Part shown: positions 1 to 12,800 of the stretch, one piece after another
How the letters are laid out: every line of letters starts with the position of its first letter
Numbering within the stretch: position 1 is the stretch's first letter
Assembly (NCBI GenBank): GCA_009760855.2
Contig: WPIO01000007.1
Location: forward strand, 6,356,501-6,420,500
Direction: 5' to 3'
DNA from: Cristatella mucedo
Taxonomy: Eukaryota > Bryozoa > Phylactolaemata > Cristatellidae
DNA: 64,000 nucleotides
Translations under genes and position numbers: made by a program
Notes under the pieces: model-generated
The model's input: only the letters and a program-made list of their open reading frames with translations
The model's database searches: none
Told to the model about the DNA's origin: nothing

Positions 1-812
1 AATAAGCCAAAAGTCTCAATACTATGTGCTTCTAATATCATCGGGGAAGGTTTCTTGTCCAAGAATATTGATTGGTAGTAATTAATTGACGGGCCTATAT
101 ACGTTAGGGGCATGCAAAATTGTTGTGTTGTTTGCATGCTTTGTTTTACATGCACCGTAAGAGAAAGCAACTTCGTCAGTATTGTGTCTGTCCATAATAA
201 TGGTACTTCGGCACCGACCTGAGATCACTTTAGCCTTGCCCATTGCACATTGCCCAATAAAAAGAAAATACTAGCTGATTTAACACTACCGCTTGCAACA
301 GCAATAAAGGATCACCCATCACAGGTTTCGAACCCATGACCTTATACCGAGGTTGTGCAAAGCAACCACCTTACTTAGTGTGCCATCACGACTCACCAAT
401 GACGTGGGAGTGCATCATCTACCGCCAGGGACTTGGTGTAAGGCATGGCACCAGGTCCTTAGTCACCAGGTGGCACACCCGAAGTAATGGCCACTCAGTA
501 ATACACAACGTGTCATAAACAAATTAAAGAAGCTGCTGTGCTGTACAAAAGCTGTCACATTCTTGCAAAAAATCACCAAAAAAGAAAATTTCACAGGGCA
601 TCTCTGTTCACGCATCTTAAATTTCATTCACACATTATACTGAATATGAGCATATGTCGATTCAGCAGCTGAATTACATATACAATTACATTACACTTTT
701 GAAAGGTAAGGAGTGACTTGTCACAATGGTAAATAAAACATGTTAAAGTTGAAGCTGCATCGTCACTGACATGCTACAAATTTAACGAATAAGAAGAACC
801 TTCAAGAATATA
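1..812. other. 3' flank or last intron of the HDGF-like gene
   Basis: Apart from the SINE-A at 268-398, no coding exon, repeat family or polyadenylation signal could be supported. Confidence 0.5.
268..398 (-). mobile_element. SINE-A (tRNA-derived)
   Basis: Reverse copy: CTAGCTGATTTAACA tail, CAATAAAGGATCACCCATCA body and a B box inside GGTTTCGAACCCATG. The tRNA-like head runs to about 398. Confidence 0.65.
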
Positions 813-876
813 TCAAGTCGATTCGAGGGGGGCAGCTAAACCTTCTGCAGTCAAGGCAGATGCTCCATCACTTCGG
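813..876 (-). CDS. HDGF: HDGF-like tentative terminal exon
   Basis: An acceptor-like ATTTCTTGGTAG is followed in the required phase by 20 codons ([20 protein letters not shown]) and a TGA at 815-813. No AATAAA was seen just downstream on the minus strand. An open frame this short is expected fairly often by chance; the true last exon may lie outside the window. Confidence 0.42.
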
Positions 877-3800
877 CTACCAAGAAATTCAGCTTTGCAA
901 TTAGAATTGGGTGACATCTTCAAAATACCTTAGTATGTATGGCCCAAAGTGCAGCTAGATTCATTTACGTTCACATTGAGCTAAATGCAAACAATAATAA
1001 AAATAATAATCTAGTTGTGTCTTATCCTAAGAGAACTCAAAGTAAATCATTTATCTAGGTACTTCACCTAGCCTGAAACAGGAGCAGCTCAATTGAATAT
1101 CGAAAGCATGCATAATTTTAGCGCACATATGCATGAGAAGGGCGGTGCACACCAATCGCGACCATAAAAAGAGTAGTGGCTTGCCTCTTGATGCCAAAAT
1201 TTGCAAATATAAATAGACAGATTCATTCATGCAGTACGCTGGGATTCGGCTCCACTAAATTCGGGGCAATTAAAACCCAAGGCTTCATAGCCCTGTGTTA
1301 AACGCCATAGGAAGAGCAGTTTCGATAGCTCAATCGGTTAGTATTGGACCGGTAACCTAGCAGATGTGGGATCGTTCCTGATCAAGGCAAAATTCTTTTC
1401 TTCGTTAGGGTACACTAGAGCTAAAGGCAGACTCAATAGATCTGACGTTAGAGCCAGAGCTAAACGACCTGAGTAAGTGGAGTGGGTGGTAAAATACGGA
1501 GCCTGATGAGTTGTATTTCAGGTAGCTAAGCTGAAGCAAGAGAATAACGGGTCAGGAAACAAGTGGCAGGACCTAGAAGTCGATGAGCTACTCAACAGGG
1601 AGAAGTACAGGTCCGACAGAATAGTTGCCATGGAAGTCGGCAGAAGACACAAGCCTAGCTGTCGAGTGTTGCACCATCGACAAAAGCCTTGTTGCACGGA
1701 CAGAAAGACCGGCAAGAAGCAAGTTAAATGCGTTTGTAGGATGTCACGAAATCTGTGGCACAAATAGCTAAGACGTCAAAATTTTGAAAGATTACCTAGC
1801 TGAAAGTAGATCGACTTGACTGGGGAGCTGAATTGGTCATCTAGTGGAAGGTCTTTTGTAAAAAGGACACTCGGATTACGTGCACAAGCTACAAGGAAAC
1901 GCTGGCTGCCCCAATTTAGGGGTGAGGCTTTCCAGATAATGTGTGTAATAGGTTTGCCCTAACTATTCCGTTGGTCTTTTCGTTCAATATCGTTAGCAGT
2001 CACCCAAGTACTTATATCAGTAATTGCAACACAAGCTGCCTGGGAGATGAAAGAACCTTAGGTGTAACAAAGGCCACTAAGGACGAGAGTATTCGCACTG
2101 AGTGAGCTGCAGGTCTAAATTTATTTGTGCGATTGGGTGCCAAGTAGTACATGCTCACGCATGCTGTGGCAGGCCACCAGAGCCAACTTTCACTAAGCGA
2201 TTTGCAAAAACTCGAGGGCAGGTCGAGAAATATGAAAAGCTTCACGAAGGCATTGACTAGTAGTAGAAACATACAAAAATATTTGTCTAGCCATCATAGT
2301 GCTGCCTTTCGTACCGAAAGCCACCTATGCTTTGAGTGAGTTACAGAAAACTCTCCTGTGTTACACCCACTTAGTCTTTGAGGCTTAGTGGAGTTACAGA
2401 CAAAGATACATTAGTTCAATCGATACTTAATGGGGTGACACATAACTCTTTTTAAACGTACATGCCTTCATCCAGCACCATAGCACTCATTACTATGAAA
2501 AGAGCTCCAAGAAGCAAGAAGAATCAGAACCAAAGTACTCAAAGCTCCACAGTCAAATCTGCCTATTTTCAGCTTCATAACATTGCTAAAATTCGGGCTT
2601 GTTTAGATAAGGATACCACGTCCAAGTTGGTCCATGCATTCGTGACATTCTGCCTCGACTTCTGCAACTCACTGCTTACTGGCCTACCAGCATGTGCGAT
2701 CAGGCGATTGCAGCTGGTGCAAAACTCGGCAGCTAGACTTGTCTGTCGTGAGCGGCGCAGTTGCCACATTACTCCACTTCTCGCCGACCTGCGCTGGCTA
2801 CCAGTCAAGCAACGGATTGACTTCAAGGTTTTGTCACTCACTTTTAGGTCCCTTCATTCTATGGCTCCAGCCTATCTGTCAGATATACTACCCCATCAGG
2901 CCAAGCATCGTACCACCCGCTTTTCGGAATCCAACAGTCTAGAAATACCTCGTACAAACCTTAAATCCTTTGGAGATCGTGCATTTAGTTCGTATGCTCC
3001 CAAAGCCTGGAACTCCCTCCCGACCTGCGTCAGAACATCCCCTGACCTGACCACATTTAAAAGGAACCTAAAGACACACCTATTTATGACAGCATTTAGT
3101 GGGTCCCCGTGATTCGTCCTTGATGTGCTTATACGTGCTGACACTGTGCATGCTGCCACTAACCACATTTGCATACTGACCCTGTGCATGTCACCCCTAA
3201 CCATATTATTCAGTTCGTTTGTTTTTCAAGCATGATTTTACTTACCATTCAATTGCATTTCACTTTACAGCAAATGTAAAGCGCCTAGAGCGAGATTAAG
3301 TTCTCTGAGGGCGCTTTATCAAGTGAATTATTAGTATTATTATTATTATAAAGCATCTTTTAGGGCACTGTGCCATTGGTAGCAGCAGCACGACCATTGT
3401 CGCACAAGGGCACATTGACAACACGGTACAGTAACCTGTGCTCAGACATTGTGCTCAGACAAAAATATTGAAATAAGCAGTGTCTGAACCATTTGGCAAA
3501 CAACTGCTATCCGAACAGTGTGCTGATGACTATTCAAAGAGGCAATTTGATATGAATAAAACTAGCTTTGCCGGGCTGTTGTTAGCAGAAAACAAATGTC
3601 ATAGAATTACCGTATTCCTCGTGAATGGTGACTGCAAGATTAAAAAAACTACTAAGGACAGCACCGGTTAGAAGAGAATATTCAGCATAATGTTCACTCA
3701 CCTGGTTGATCGGGCGCCTTGCAAATCGTCATCACTAGAAAATAGAAACTGTGCTACAATTCTGGCTGTTCTGCCTTACACTGAGCATGCCGTGACATAT

Positions 3801-6800
3801 GTAGTAGACCCCAGGGTGGAGACATTAGTCTGCATCGTAAATAAAGGTTGGTGAACCCCACGGTAGCTATGAAGTATATACAAGCCGTGCACGTGAGCCG
3901 ATGCATCTGAGATAATCATAACATAAGAAAGCCGTGCCTCTAAAACAGCAATGACGTAAATCAGATCACTTGGTTCTTTTGTCATTGCTTGTGCATTGTC
4001 GTCACTGCACTGGGTGAGCAGCTGGAACTTAATACAATCGGGAAGTCTTTGTTTGAGTATTGCAGTAGAATAGATTTGCTCAAGCTGACATAGGAAAATT
4101 GGGTGGTACACCCGAATGGAGAAACAATGTTCACAGAATATGAAGTCCCGAGAGATCCCAAGGTCAACCTATTTGCACCTTGGCTTTTCCCATAGCACAT
4201 AAAAGCATTCCATATTTTATTTCGGCCATTCTATTCGGTTTGTGCCCCACATGTCAAGCAAGCCTTCTACACACACATAGGTCAGCATCATAAGGGTTTT
4301 TAACATACTACTTGCTCACTTGAACCAACAATCCCAACGGGATCGTATGATTTGGACAATTCGGGCAGGCCAAGAGAGCTCAGAGAGTGCCAGCAAGCAC
4401 AGAAAGCTCACTGGAATGACGTGGGCTACAAATAGAAGGGCACGATAGAGAATGAGACACGAGAATGCATACTGCACACGGATAGGACAGCATTCTGGCA
4501 AGAGGTTACTTACTCAGATGATTCACTGGAAGACGTGTCTGCCGACAGCGTTGACATAACATCTGAAATGATGGCATACCATAATTGCGTGCAGTCGCGA
4601 CAGATAGCGCTGGTCAAAAGGCACGAGATAAATAAAGCAGAACTGATGACCGAATCGGAACAGCAAAGCAAAATCTCTCCAACACTATAGTTAGTACCTC
4701 AGTTTAACCAACATTTGTTTAACCAACTGCAGTGAGCATCGTTTAATGCTCTGTGCAGTTTAACCAACTGCACAGAGCATTAAACGGGAGCCCTGGCCTA
4801 CAAAAGGACCAGCGTACTGTGATCTAGCTAAGGTTAGGCAAGTAGACCACCCTTTGGTGATTGCAGAGCAACGTCTCTGCCTGCAATACCACAAAGCCAT
4901 GAATAATAGTTGATTATAACAACGGACAGTTTTCTGTAAGACGCATTCAAAGCTATGGCGACTTGGTGCACTATTAGTAAGAATCGTCGACACAAATAAT
5001 ACTACTTAAAAGGCGAATTTGTGAAGGAAAAATTGCAGAAGCATCTCGAGCAGGATAACACAAATTATATCGCAGAAGCATCTTTGAGATTAGGTAAAAT
5101 TTCAAAATGATAAGTCTCAATAACACAAAAAATGAGAATGCTGCTCTCAACCAACCTAAGTAATTTCGAATGTGAGTGTGTGAGACAGTGGGTCTGCCCT
5201 GTAAACACAAGCCACTAAAGTCATGCTAAGGTTGTGCTCCTTGTGATAATAATAATACTAGCCAATTTAACAGCTTCATTTGTATAGCAGAAGAAGAGCC
5301 TTAACGGCTATCACCATTGCTTGCAGTTGGCAATAAAGGATCGCCCACGGCCGGATTCGAACCCACAATGAGGCCATGACAGCCGAGGAGGTAAGGTGCT
5401 CACTCTTGATGACCAAGGTTGTTAATTCTTATAGTACCACTACGATAGTACAGCTATGATAAGCATCGTGTCAAAAACGAGGGGGATGTTTTACTAATTT
5501 GCATAAGTAGATACAATATGCACTCTCGTAGTTGATATTGAACATCGAATTGTGGATTAAATTATAAATAGTGGTGGGAAAGCTTTTTGATAAGCACGTT
5601 ATTAAATTACTGATGTTAAGGCCATGGAGATTACCTCTCGTGGAACAAACGAAAATAAAGAGCTTGACTGGAACGTCAGTTTCAGCAACGATCTGCCGGT
5701 CGGAGAATCATCACGACCGAACTTTTGCAAAGCTACACGCTTACATGCATTTCAATTTAATTTCCCCTATTGTCTTTCGGATAAACGCTTTTACCAAAAC
5801 AAAGGATAGACTGTACCTCCTATATTTATGTGAACTCCCAGAGAAATGGCTGAGGTAACTAAAAAGATCAAAACACTAGGTTGACGTCGTTGCCAGGCTG
5901 TAAGCTACTCATTCAATGCTATCGTTGTGCTACTCATCAGTTGTTAATGCTAACATTTTTTATATGTGCTTACATACTTCCTCGCAATGGTTGTTAATGT
6001 GCAAGCTCTTAGACGTTCTACTTAACCGACGTGCAACTTACGTCTGTACATTGGTGTATATTTGTTAAAACTCATTGCTCGCGATTTGTATGTGCGGCCA
6101 AAACCTAAAGCTTGTTAATATGCTTTTTTTAATATGTTTATTTATCTAATGGTCTTTTATGTGTGTGTGATGTTGTGCTCACGTCATTCAACCTACGCAT
6201 CTTCCAGAGCTTTGCATACCTTACATCTTCCCGAGCCAGTCTATAGATATGGTCAGTTGAATGTTGCATCGGTTCGAAACCGGGACGGTCACACGTAGCG
6301 ACGATCTGACGATTGGTGAGCCATTTCGGCTAAAAATTTGAACAGCTACACTAAAGGCCATAAGTTTTGCTATACTTAGTTTCCTGTGATTATGGTCGAT
6401 GAATCTCAGCAGACAGCTATTGGGACATGATAGCCCGGGTGGTAAGGTGCTCACTCTTCACGACCGAAGTCATAGGTTCGAATTCTGCAAATGCGCGAGC
6501 CTTTATTGCAAACTGCAAGCGGTGGTGATAGCCGATAAGGCTTTTCTGCTGGTATACAAATGAGACTGCTAAATCAGCTAATACATTTTTTTTTATAAAA
6601 AACTACTGTGGGTTTATGGTGAATACTAACAACTAAGTTGCCACTCATTATCTATCAAAAAGCAGAGTTTTAGTCTGTAACTTATCGCTCAGTGCTACTG
6701 AGCTCTGAACTTAAAAAAGTCAGAAGTATAAGTATTTGCTGAGCTCCTTTAGCAACCGGGAACTCTGTTCCCGATGGCCGGTTTCGGTTCTGGTAGCTGG

Positions 6801-9800
6801 GTGGGAGTCATTAGTCGCACAGCCCTAGGCGTGGTACACGATGTTAAAGCAGGAAAGATATGCTAGTAAGTACAGCAAATCTAAAGCGTTGTTGTACCTT
6901 AAAAAAAAGGGCAACACCCCTAGTATTGCATTTGCAGAAGTTATTCGTCTAATAGAATGCATGACACACTATTGCAGCACAAGCATATCGGTAAGATTGG
7001 GAAGACACAGAAATTGGGAAAATAGTGACCTTAGCCGAAGTCGGCAGACCGCATCGACATGTGTGTGCAGTATTAGCAGATACGGCAACGGGAGGTGACC
7101 TCACGGATTTTGTGAAGGGCCAGCTACTGTCTGACCATCATGGGAAGGTTAACAATCGAGAGATAATTCGGAAGCTGGAGATAAGTGAGAAAGAGGTCGA
7201 ATATAACGCTCGAAAAATAGCCCATGTTAGGGACGATGAAGAACTGGCCTGCGTCCAGACGCCCTCGGGCTCTTACCGGGAGGAATGATTGGCTCATAAA
7301 AACGGAGTGCCTGAAGGCCGCTTCGCCCCTGCTTGAATCCATGCCAAAACCATCGGAGTTTAGCACCAGCACGACTCTCAGCGAGCAGGCCGTGAGGCGA
7401 AGGCTCAATGAACAAGGACTTCGGGCAAGAGTAGCAAAGAAAGCTCCACTACTGACGAAAGCGTGCTAAGAAGCTTGCCTTAAGTGGGCATGGCAGTAGA
7501 TACTAGGCGAACAAAGATTGAAGGCATGTATTGTTTACCGACGAAAGTAAGTTCATCATTTACGACAGCTGCAAACTTCAATCCTTAGTTCTATGCATGA
7601 GTGACAGACCATATGCTGATGCCTACCTGCAACATTCTAGGAACTTTGGGTACAGATCAGTGACGGTGTGAGAAGGCTTTGCTACGGGGGGGGGGGGTAT
7701 AGGAGCACTTAACAACATTAAGGGCATAATGAAAAAAAGATGGCTAACTGTGAATACTAGACAACATTGCTGTGCCAAGTGAATTCTGACTGCTATGCAC
7801 TAATTTATCAACAGGGCTATGATCCGAAATAAGCTACCAAAGTTGTGCTGTATTTTCTTGACAGGTCCACTAATTTTCGCATGATTGCTTGCAGTTGCCG
7901 AGTCAGAGGCAGGACCATATCAGATCACCGGCTGAGTGATAGTAAAAATTGCAAGGGTTTTGGCATGCTATAAAATACAATATAACTAGAGGTGGAACCA
8001 TAGGGGCATTTGCCTCCCTACAGCAGGGCAGTGACCTCGGCTGCCCCTATTTTTAAGCCCACAACCGTCACCAACAATGAGAGTATGTCTTAATTCTACT
8101 CGCCGAGCAACCATCGAGTTCGAGTCAAATAAACCCCATATTTAGTATAATAATTTTTCATTAATTTTTGGGTCTAGTCCTGCCTCGTGAAAATATTGAA
8201 GGTTTTTCCCCTACATGCCGAGCTGGTTTGGTCCAGTGGTTAAGATGCTCGCCCCAACCAAGGTCTGGCTGAGGTCGAGGGCTCGAGCCCCTCGGCATAT
8301 GTGAAGCACCTGATTAGAGATTAAGTTCTCTTGGGGTGCTATATAAATGGATTATTAATTAATTACATAAAACGCCTGCATGTCTTGCCCCTAGACGGAA
8401 ATCCTGGCTTCGCCACTGGATATAACTCGGGTGCTCTCGAGTCTATGCAAACCCGAAAAATGCCACCAGAAGGCAGGATCCGTGTATGGAAGTAACATCC
8501 ATGATACACGATACATGCTGCACCTCCGTATGCCTAGTGTATGCGAAAAATCTGCAAAATTAACTTGTTTGGCTGTTTCAAGTGGGTTCAGGATCACCAG
8601 TTACGGTTTTCAAAGTATACTTTTAGGTAGCTGTCAGAATATGGCATGTAGAATTAAGTAAATAAGCCAAGTATTACACCCACTCGATAAACGATTTTTA
8701 ACGACTGTATCGGGCACTTCTTTGGGGATGGGTCCAGGTTTGAAATATCCTGTTTTGTTAATGCATAGATATAAGCTTAACATAATTCGAGACCATGAAA
8801 GAAATCACTGGTGAAGTTAGCAAAAAAGGCAATTCAGCTGCATTTTATTGTAACTAAATTATACAACGGTTTAAGGCTGTTATAAAAAAACAACATAGGA
8901 GACAACTTAAGATAGGAAATATGACGATTTGAAAATATTTAAGGGTGCCAACTGAGATTATGAGAAAAAAGGTCAATTTAATATCGACTTTTGGTACACT
9001 GAGAGAGCCAGACCTAAGCAACACTTTAAGGATTCTTTAATTTCTAACTTATCCGAAAAAGCAGTCGGTTGTTATTGCTGCATCGACTTCTTGCATCATT
9101 TCAAATCATGGTTGGCACATTGCTGCAAGTGTGCAAAATGTTATAGACCCTTGATTTTTTCTGCGGAAGTGCCAGATGTAGTAATTTAGATGCATTTTTC
9201 GAGGGGGTACTTGGTGCATCCAGTAACTCGTAATTGGCAGTGATCTGAGGGTGCAACAAAACGATGTCCTAAGAAATTGGTACCGAGTCACAAGCAGAGA
9301 GTTGCTACAGAAACTATAAATACCCGTGTTGCACTCCAATTTCGCCTGATAAACTAGCTGTGGTTGTTGCATACAGTATTTGGCATCCATATTGCTCATG
9401 TGAAACTGCAATCTGGTCCCTGGGGTTCTAAAAAATGGAATATTTGGAAGTAATATCATGATTCCCAGGGTGTGCGGATTTTTTTGGCCAGCATTGTATA
9501 AGGGTATGTTGACAAACATTAGATTTTAAAAATACTTTGATGGTGTTCTTTTAAAGGCAGTGTTCTTTTTTAAGCTCCTCTAGTCCAGCTGTCGTGCATG
9601 TCAAAATCTTAGGATTGAAGCAGTTCTTTGGTTCTCTCAACAGGAATGCCAAGTTTGGGTTTATTAGCAGCAGCTTGGATGTATTGGCAGCAGCTTGGGT
9701 TAATTGGCAGTTAGGTCACCTCGGTTAGAGCAGTGAGGAGTATGCAGCTAGAACGAGTTTGCACAACTTGCCAGCACACGGAATAAATACAGAAAACGAA

Positions 9801-12800
9801 AAGTCGCTCGGTATTGACACTAGGTGCAACCGCATTCACTCACACAAACTGATGTCCGGAGCACCCTGAGGCACCTGGGGATTTACATGCAGGTGCCAGC
9901 AGTGTGCCTAGATAATGTTGGCAAATGAACAAAGGTCGGTTCAATGCCATCCAACACCGAGAATAACCCAAGGCAAAGCAACTGCACCACCTGCATAAAC
10001 GATGCATGCCATTTTAAAGATGTGTACCTTCATCGGTTTCAGCATCAGGATCCTTGCTGTCTTGTGTCCCTGCATCTTCTTCTGCTTGAGCTTTCTGCCT
10101 TTTCTTTTTAAGCGAGATGTTCTGACAAGAAAACCAATAAGCCATAACCCCTAATCAGATCCACTACGAACCGATAGCAACCTTCGAAAGAACAGCCAAG
10201 GGAGCAATGTCATGACACAGCTAAAATTTAAATGAACAGGTCCGAGTATTATAGTTCCTAGGAGTCAACCAGTGAAACTAAAACAAAATGGCATCTCTAT
10301 GTGCTAGCCTATCACTTAATGAGCGGGCAGCACGGTTTTAAAAACAGAACTTCCATTAAACTTAAATTCGCTACACAAATAATATGTCTGGTGACCGAGT
10401 AGGTGGCCATATTTCATTTTGGAAAAATCCAAGCATGATTTGTACTGGTGTTTCAGTTTTGGGGACCCAGAGTGATCAAAATGCATAGGTAACTAAGGGT
10501 TTTTCGGCACTGCCAGCTGTTTGTAATTTAAGACTTTTCGTGAATACCTATTTATATGTTCATATTAACTGGATTGGTAGTTACGTTGCATTAGGCAATA
10601 GCGGTTATACAATATGTCCTCACTAAAGCATTCCCTTTGGATATGTTTGCCTGAGGGGAAAATAAGTTCACACACATGCAACAGAATCTAATCCCTACCA
10701 GTTGACCAGAACAAATGTCCAAGGTTCCGGATTCAAAACCCTAAATTTCAAGGATTGCTTAGTTGTGCAATGCACGAGTACCTGCAAACTCTCGATGAAC
10801 GGGGGGGGGGGGGAAACATTGGTTTTAAAACAATCACATCTTTATTATAACTTTTTACCCATTAGAGTGGCAACCGAACTTTAAAGGAGAGAGAAGAGGA
10901 TTTGCTAACTGCACGGAGACGACATAGCAACAGACAGGACTTCACCTGTCATCTTTAATGGGTGCAAAGTTTGGCTTCATATCACTTGTGGTTAGAAGGG
11001 AAAATATTTACTCCCCACAGGAATTGTTAAGTCAAGACTTTTTTGACCCGGTACGGCAGAAATAAACTTAGCAGCCTCCCATTTAGCTGCTTTGCTAACA
11101 GAAATAAGTAGTGGACCTACATGGGCAGAGAAATCAAAAGTCCGGGTTGCCTTGCCCTCAAAGCTAACCCTACGTTTAAAATAGCAAGCTGTAGACACAG
11201 CCAGAGCTAAACGAACTTCACTGCTGTGAACGTAACTTAGTTTACTGAAGGGAAGGGATCTAACCCACAACTGTAGTGGAGGTAGAGTTTCAGGCATCCG
11301 TAAAGATGGTCTACTTATTTGTTCGAGAGGAAGCAGAGTACAACAGGGCTGCAACTGTATATATTTGACTAGTGTATTTTTTGCAAAAATAAATTATGCT
11401 CCTAATACTGCTAATGGACAAGAATAATCTACACGTGAACATGATATTCATACACTCAAGTTCAATAGAATCCCTCACACATTTCGACTTGCTAAAACAT
11501 TGTAAAAAAAATCGCAAAGTGCTTATCAAATTGTAGCCTACCACAAGCATTCCAGAAGAGAGGATTCAAATGATAAAGTAGTACATAAGGGAAATGGCAA
11601 AAAGTATCAATTAGGTTTGGTTGCAATGAACGAAATACAAGAAAAAGCTGTATAGGCAGATTGAGACCACTTAAGACTTTTCACATGGAAAAGAAAAGGC
11701 TAATAATGTGAAGAACAGTTAATATTTCAGCTTTGCTTTATTCGTCAAGTCAGGGGATGTGGTGATAGCAGTCGGTAGAATGCCTGGCAATGGGTTCACA
11801 GGAGCTGGACGCAGGATCCCAAGTGGAATTTGCGGGTGATTAGAGGCACAGCTAAACGATCCTAGTCAGAGGAGAAGAAAGTACGACGGGAAGCCTGAAA
11901 ATTAATATTTCGGATAACTAAGCTGGAACAAGAGAATGATGGGACTCAAGTTTTTGTTAACTGGTGAATGCAGGTGGGTGAAAAGCAAAGTCATCTGGTA
12001 GCTCCAACCATCACGAAGGTCTCGCCTAGATGCCAAGTTTGCACCATCAGTAAGAATCTTATTCAGAAAGACCTGCAAAGAGGCAGCTACAAAAGGCGAG
12101 AGGGGATGTCACAAAAGCATGGACCAGCTTGGTTGTGGTATACTCATCTAAGAAAGCCCGAGCCTATGTAGTGTTGTGTAGCTAAAAGCAGAGACTTGAC
12201 AATAGAGCTGATAAAGTCATCTACGAATGGTCATTTTGGAGACGAACGTCCCGATTCCATGCAAAGGCTACGGAGAACAAACACGCTGGTCAAGCCAACT
12301 TATCTTCTTTAACAAGCACTAAGTTTGAAAACATGCCATTTTGGATATGTGCAGCTATGGTCGGGACAAAGCCGTAAGAGACACTGATGATTTGAGTAAG
12401 ACGAAAAATCTGAAAGTTTGATTTCTGATGACAAGCAATTATGGAACCTGGTGAAGCTGCTCCCATAATTTTTGCAGAAGCAGCCTAGATTAGAAAACTA
12501 CAAGATCAGGAAGACTTAAGAAATTTGCTGTTGCTGTGTTACCATGCAAGGGTTTAGGTGGAAAACTGAGCATCAGCATGGAATTGATGAAAGCCTGACA
12601 AATAAAATCTACTGCTACGATATATTACGATCCAAAACTAGGCTAAGATGTAGCGGCGTGCAAAAGAATGTAGCTAGAGAGTATGATCAAACAGTTGTAA
12701 TACTTTATTTTTCATCGGTATAGGTCAAGCACGCCCAGACCTGAGTAGTTTCATAAAGGTTCCCAATTCTTGACTGTTTTTCTACTCGGGTCATCAGCAT

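Larger units (their letters stand above)
4787..10027. other. HDGF-like intron 5, mostly unassigned between repeats
   Basis: Outside SINE-A (5252, 6424), the Tc1 relic (7110-7760) and SINE-B (8216), the blocks 4790-5250, 5414-6420, 6600-7105, 7765-8215 and 8370-10027 show no supportable feature. A small GCAGCAGCTTGG duplication lies at 9665-9700. Confidence 0.45.

Noticed and set aside
1-10027. Integrase-binding-domain exon that would make the first gene a LEDGF/PSIP1
   Set aside because: No segment resembling the domain was found on the minus strand to the left of exon 5.
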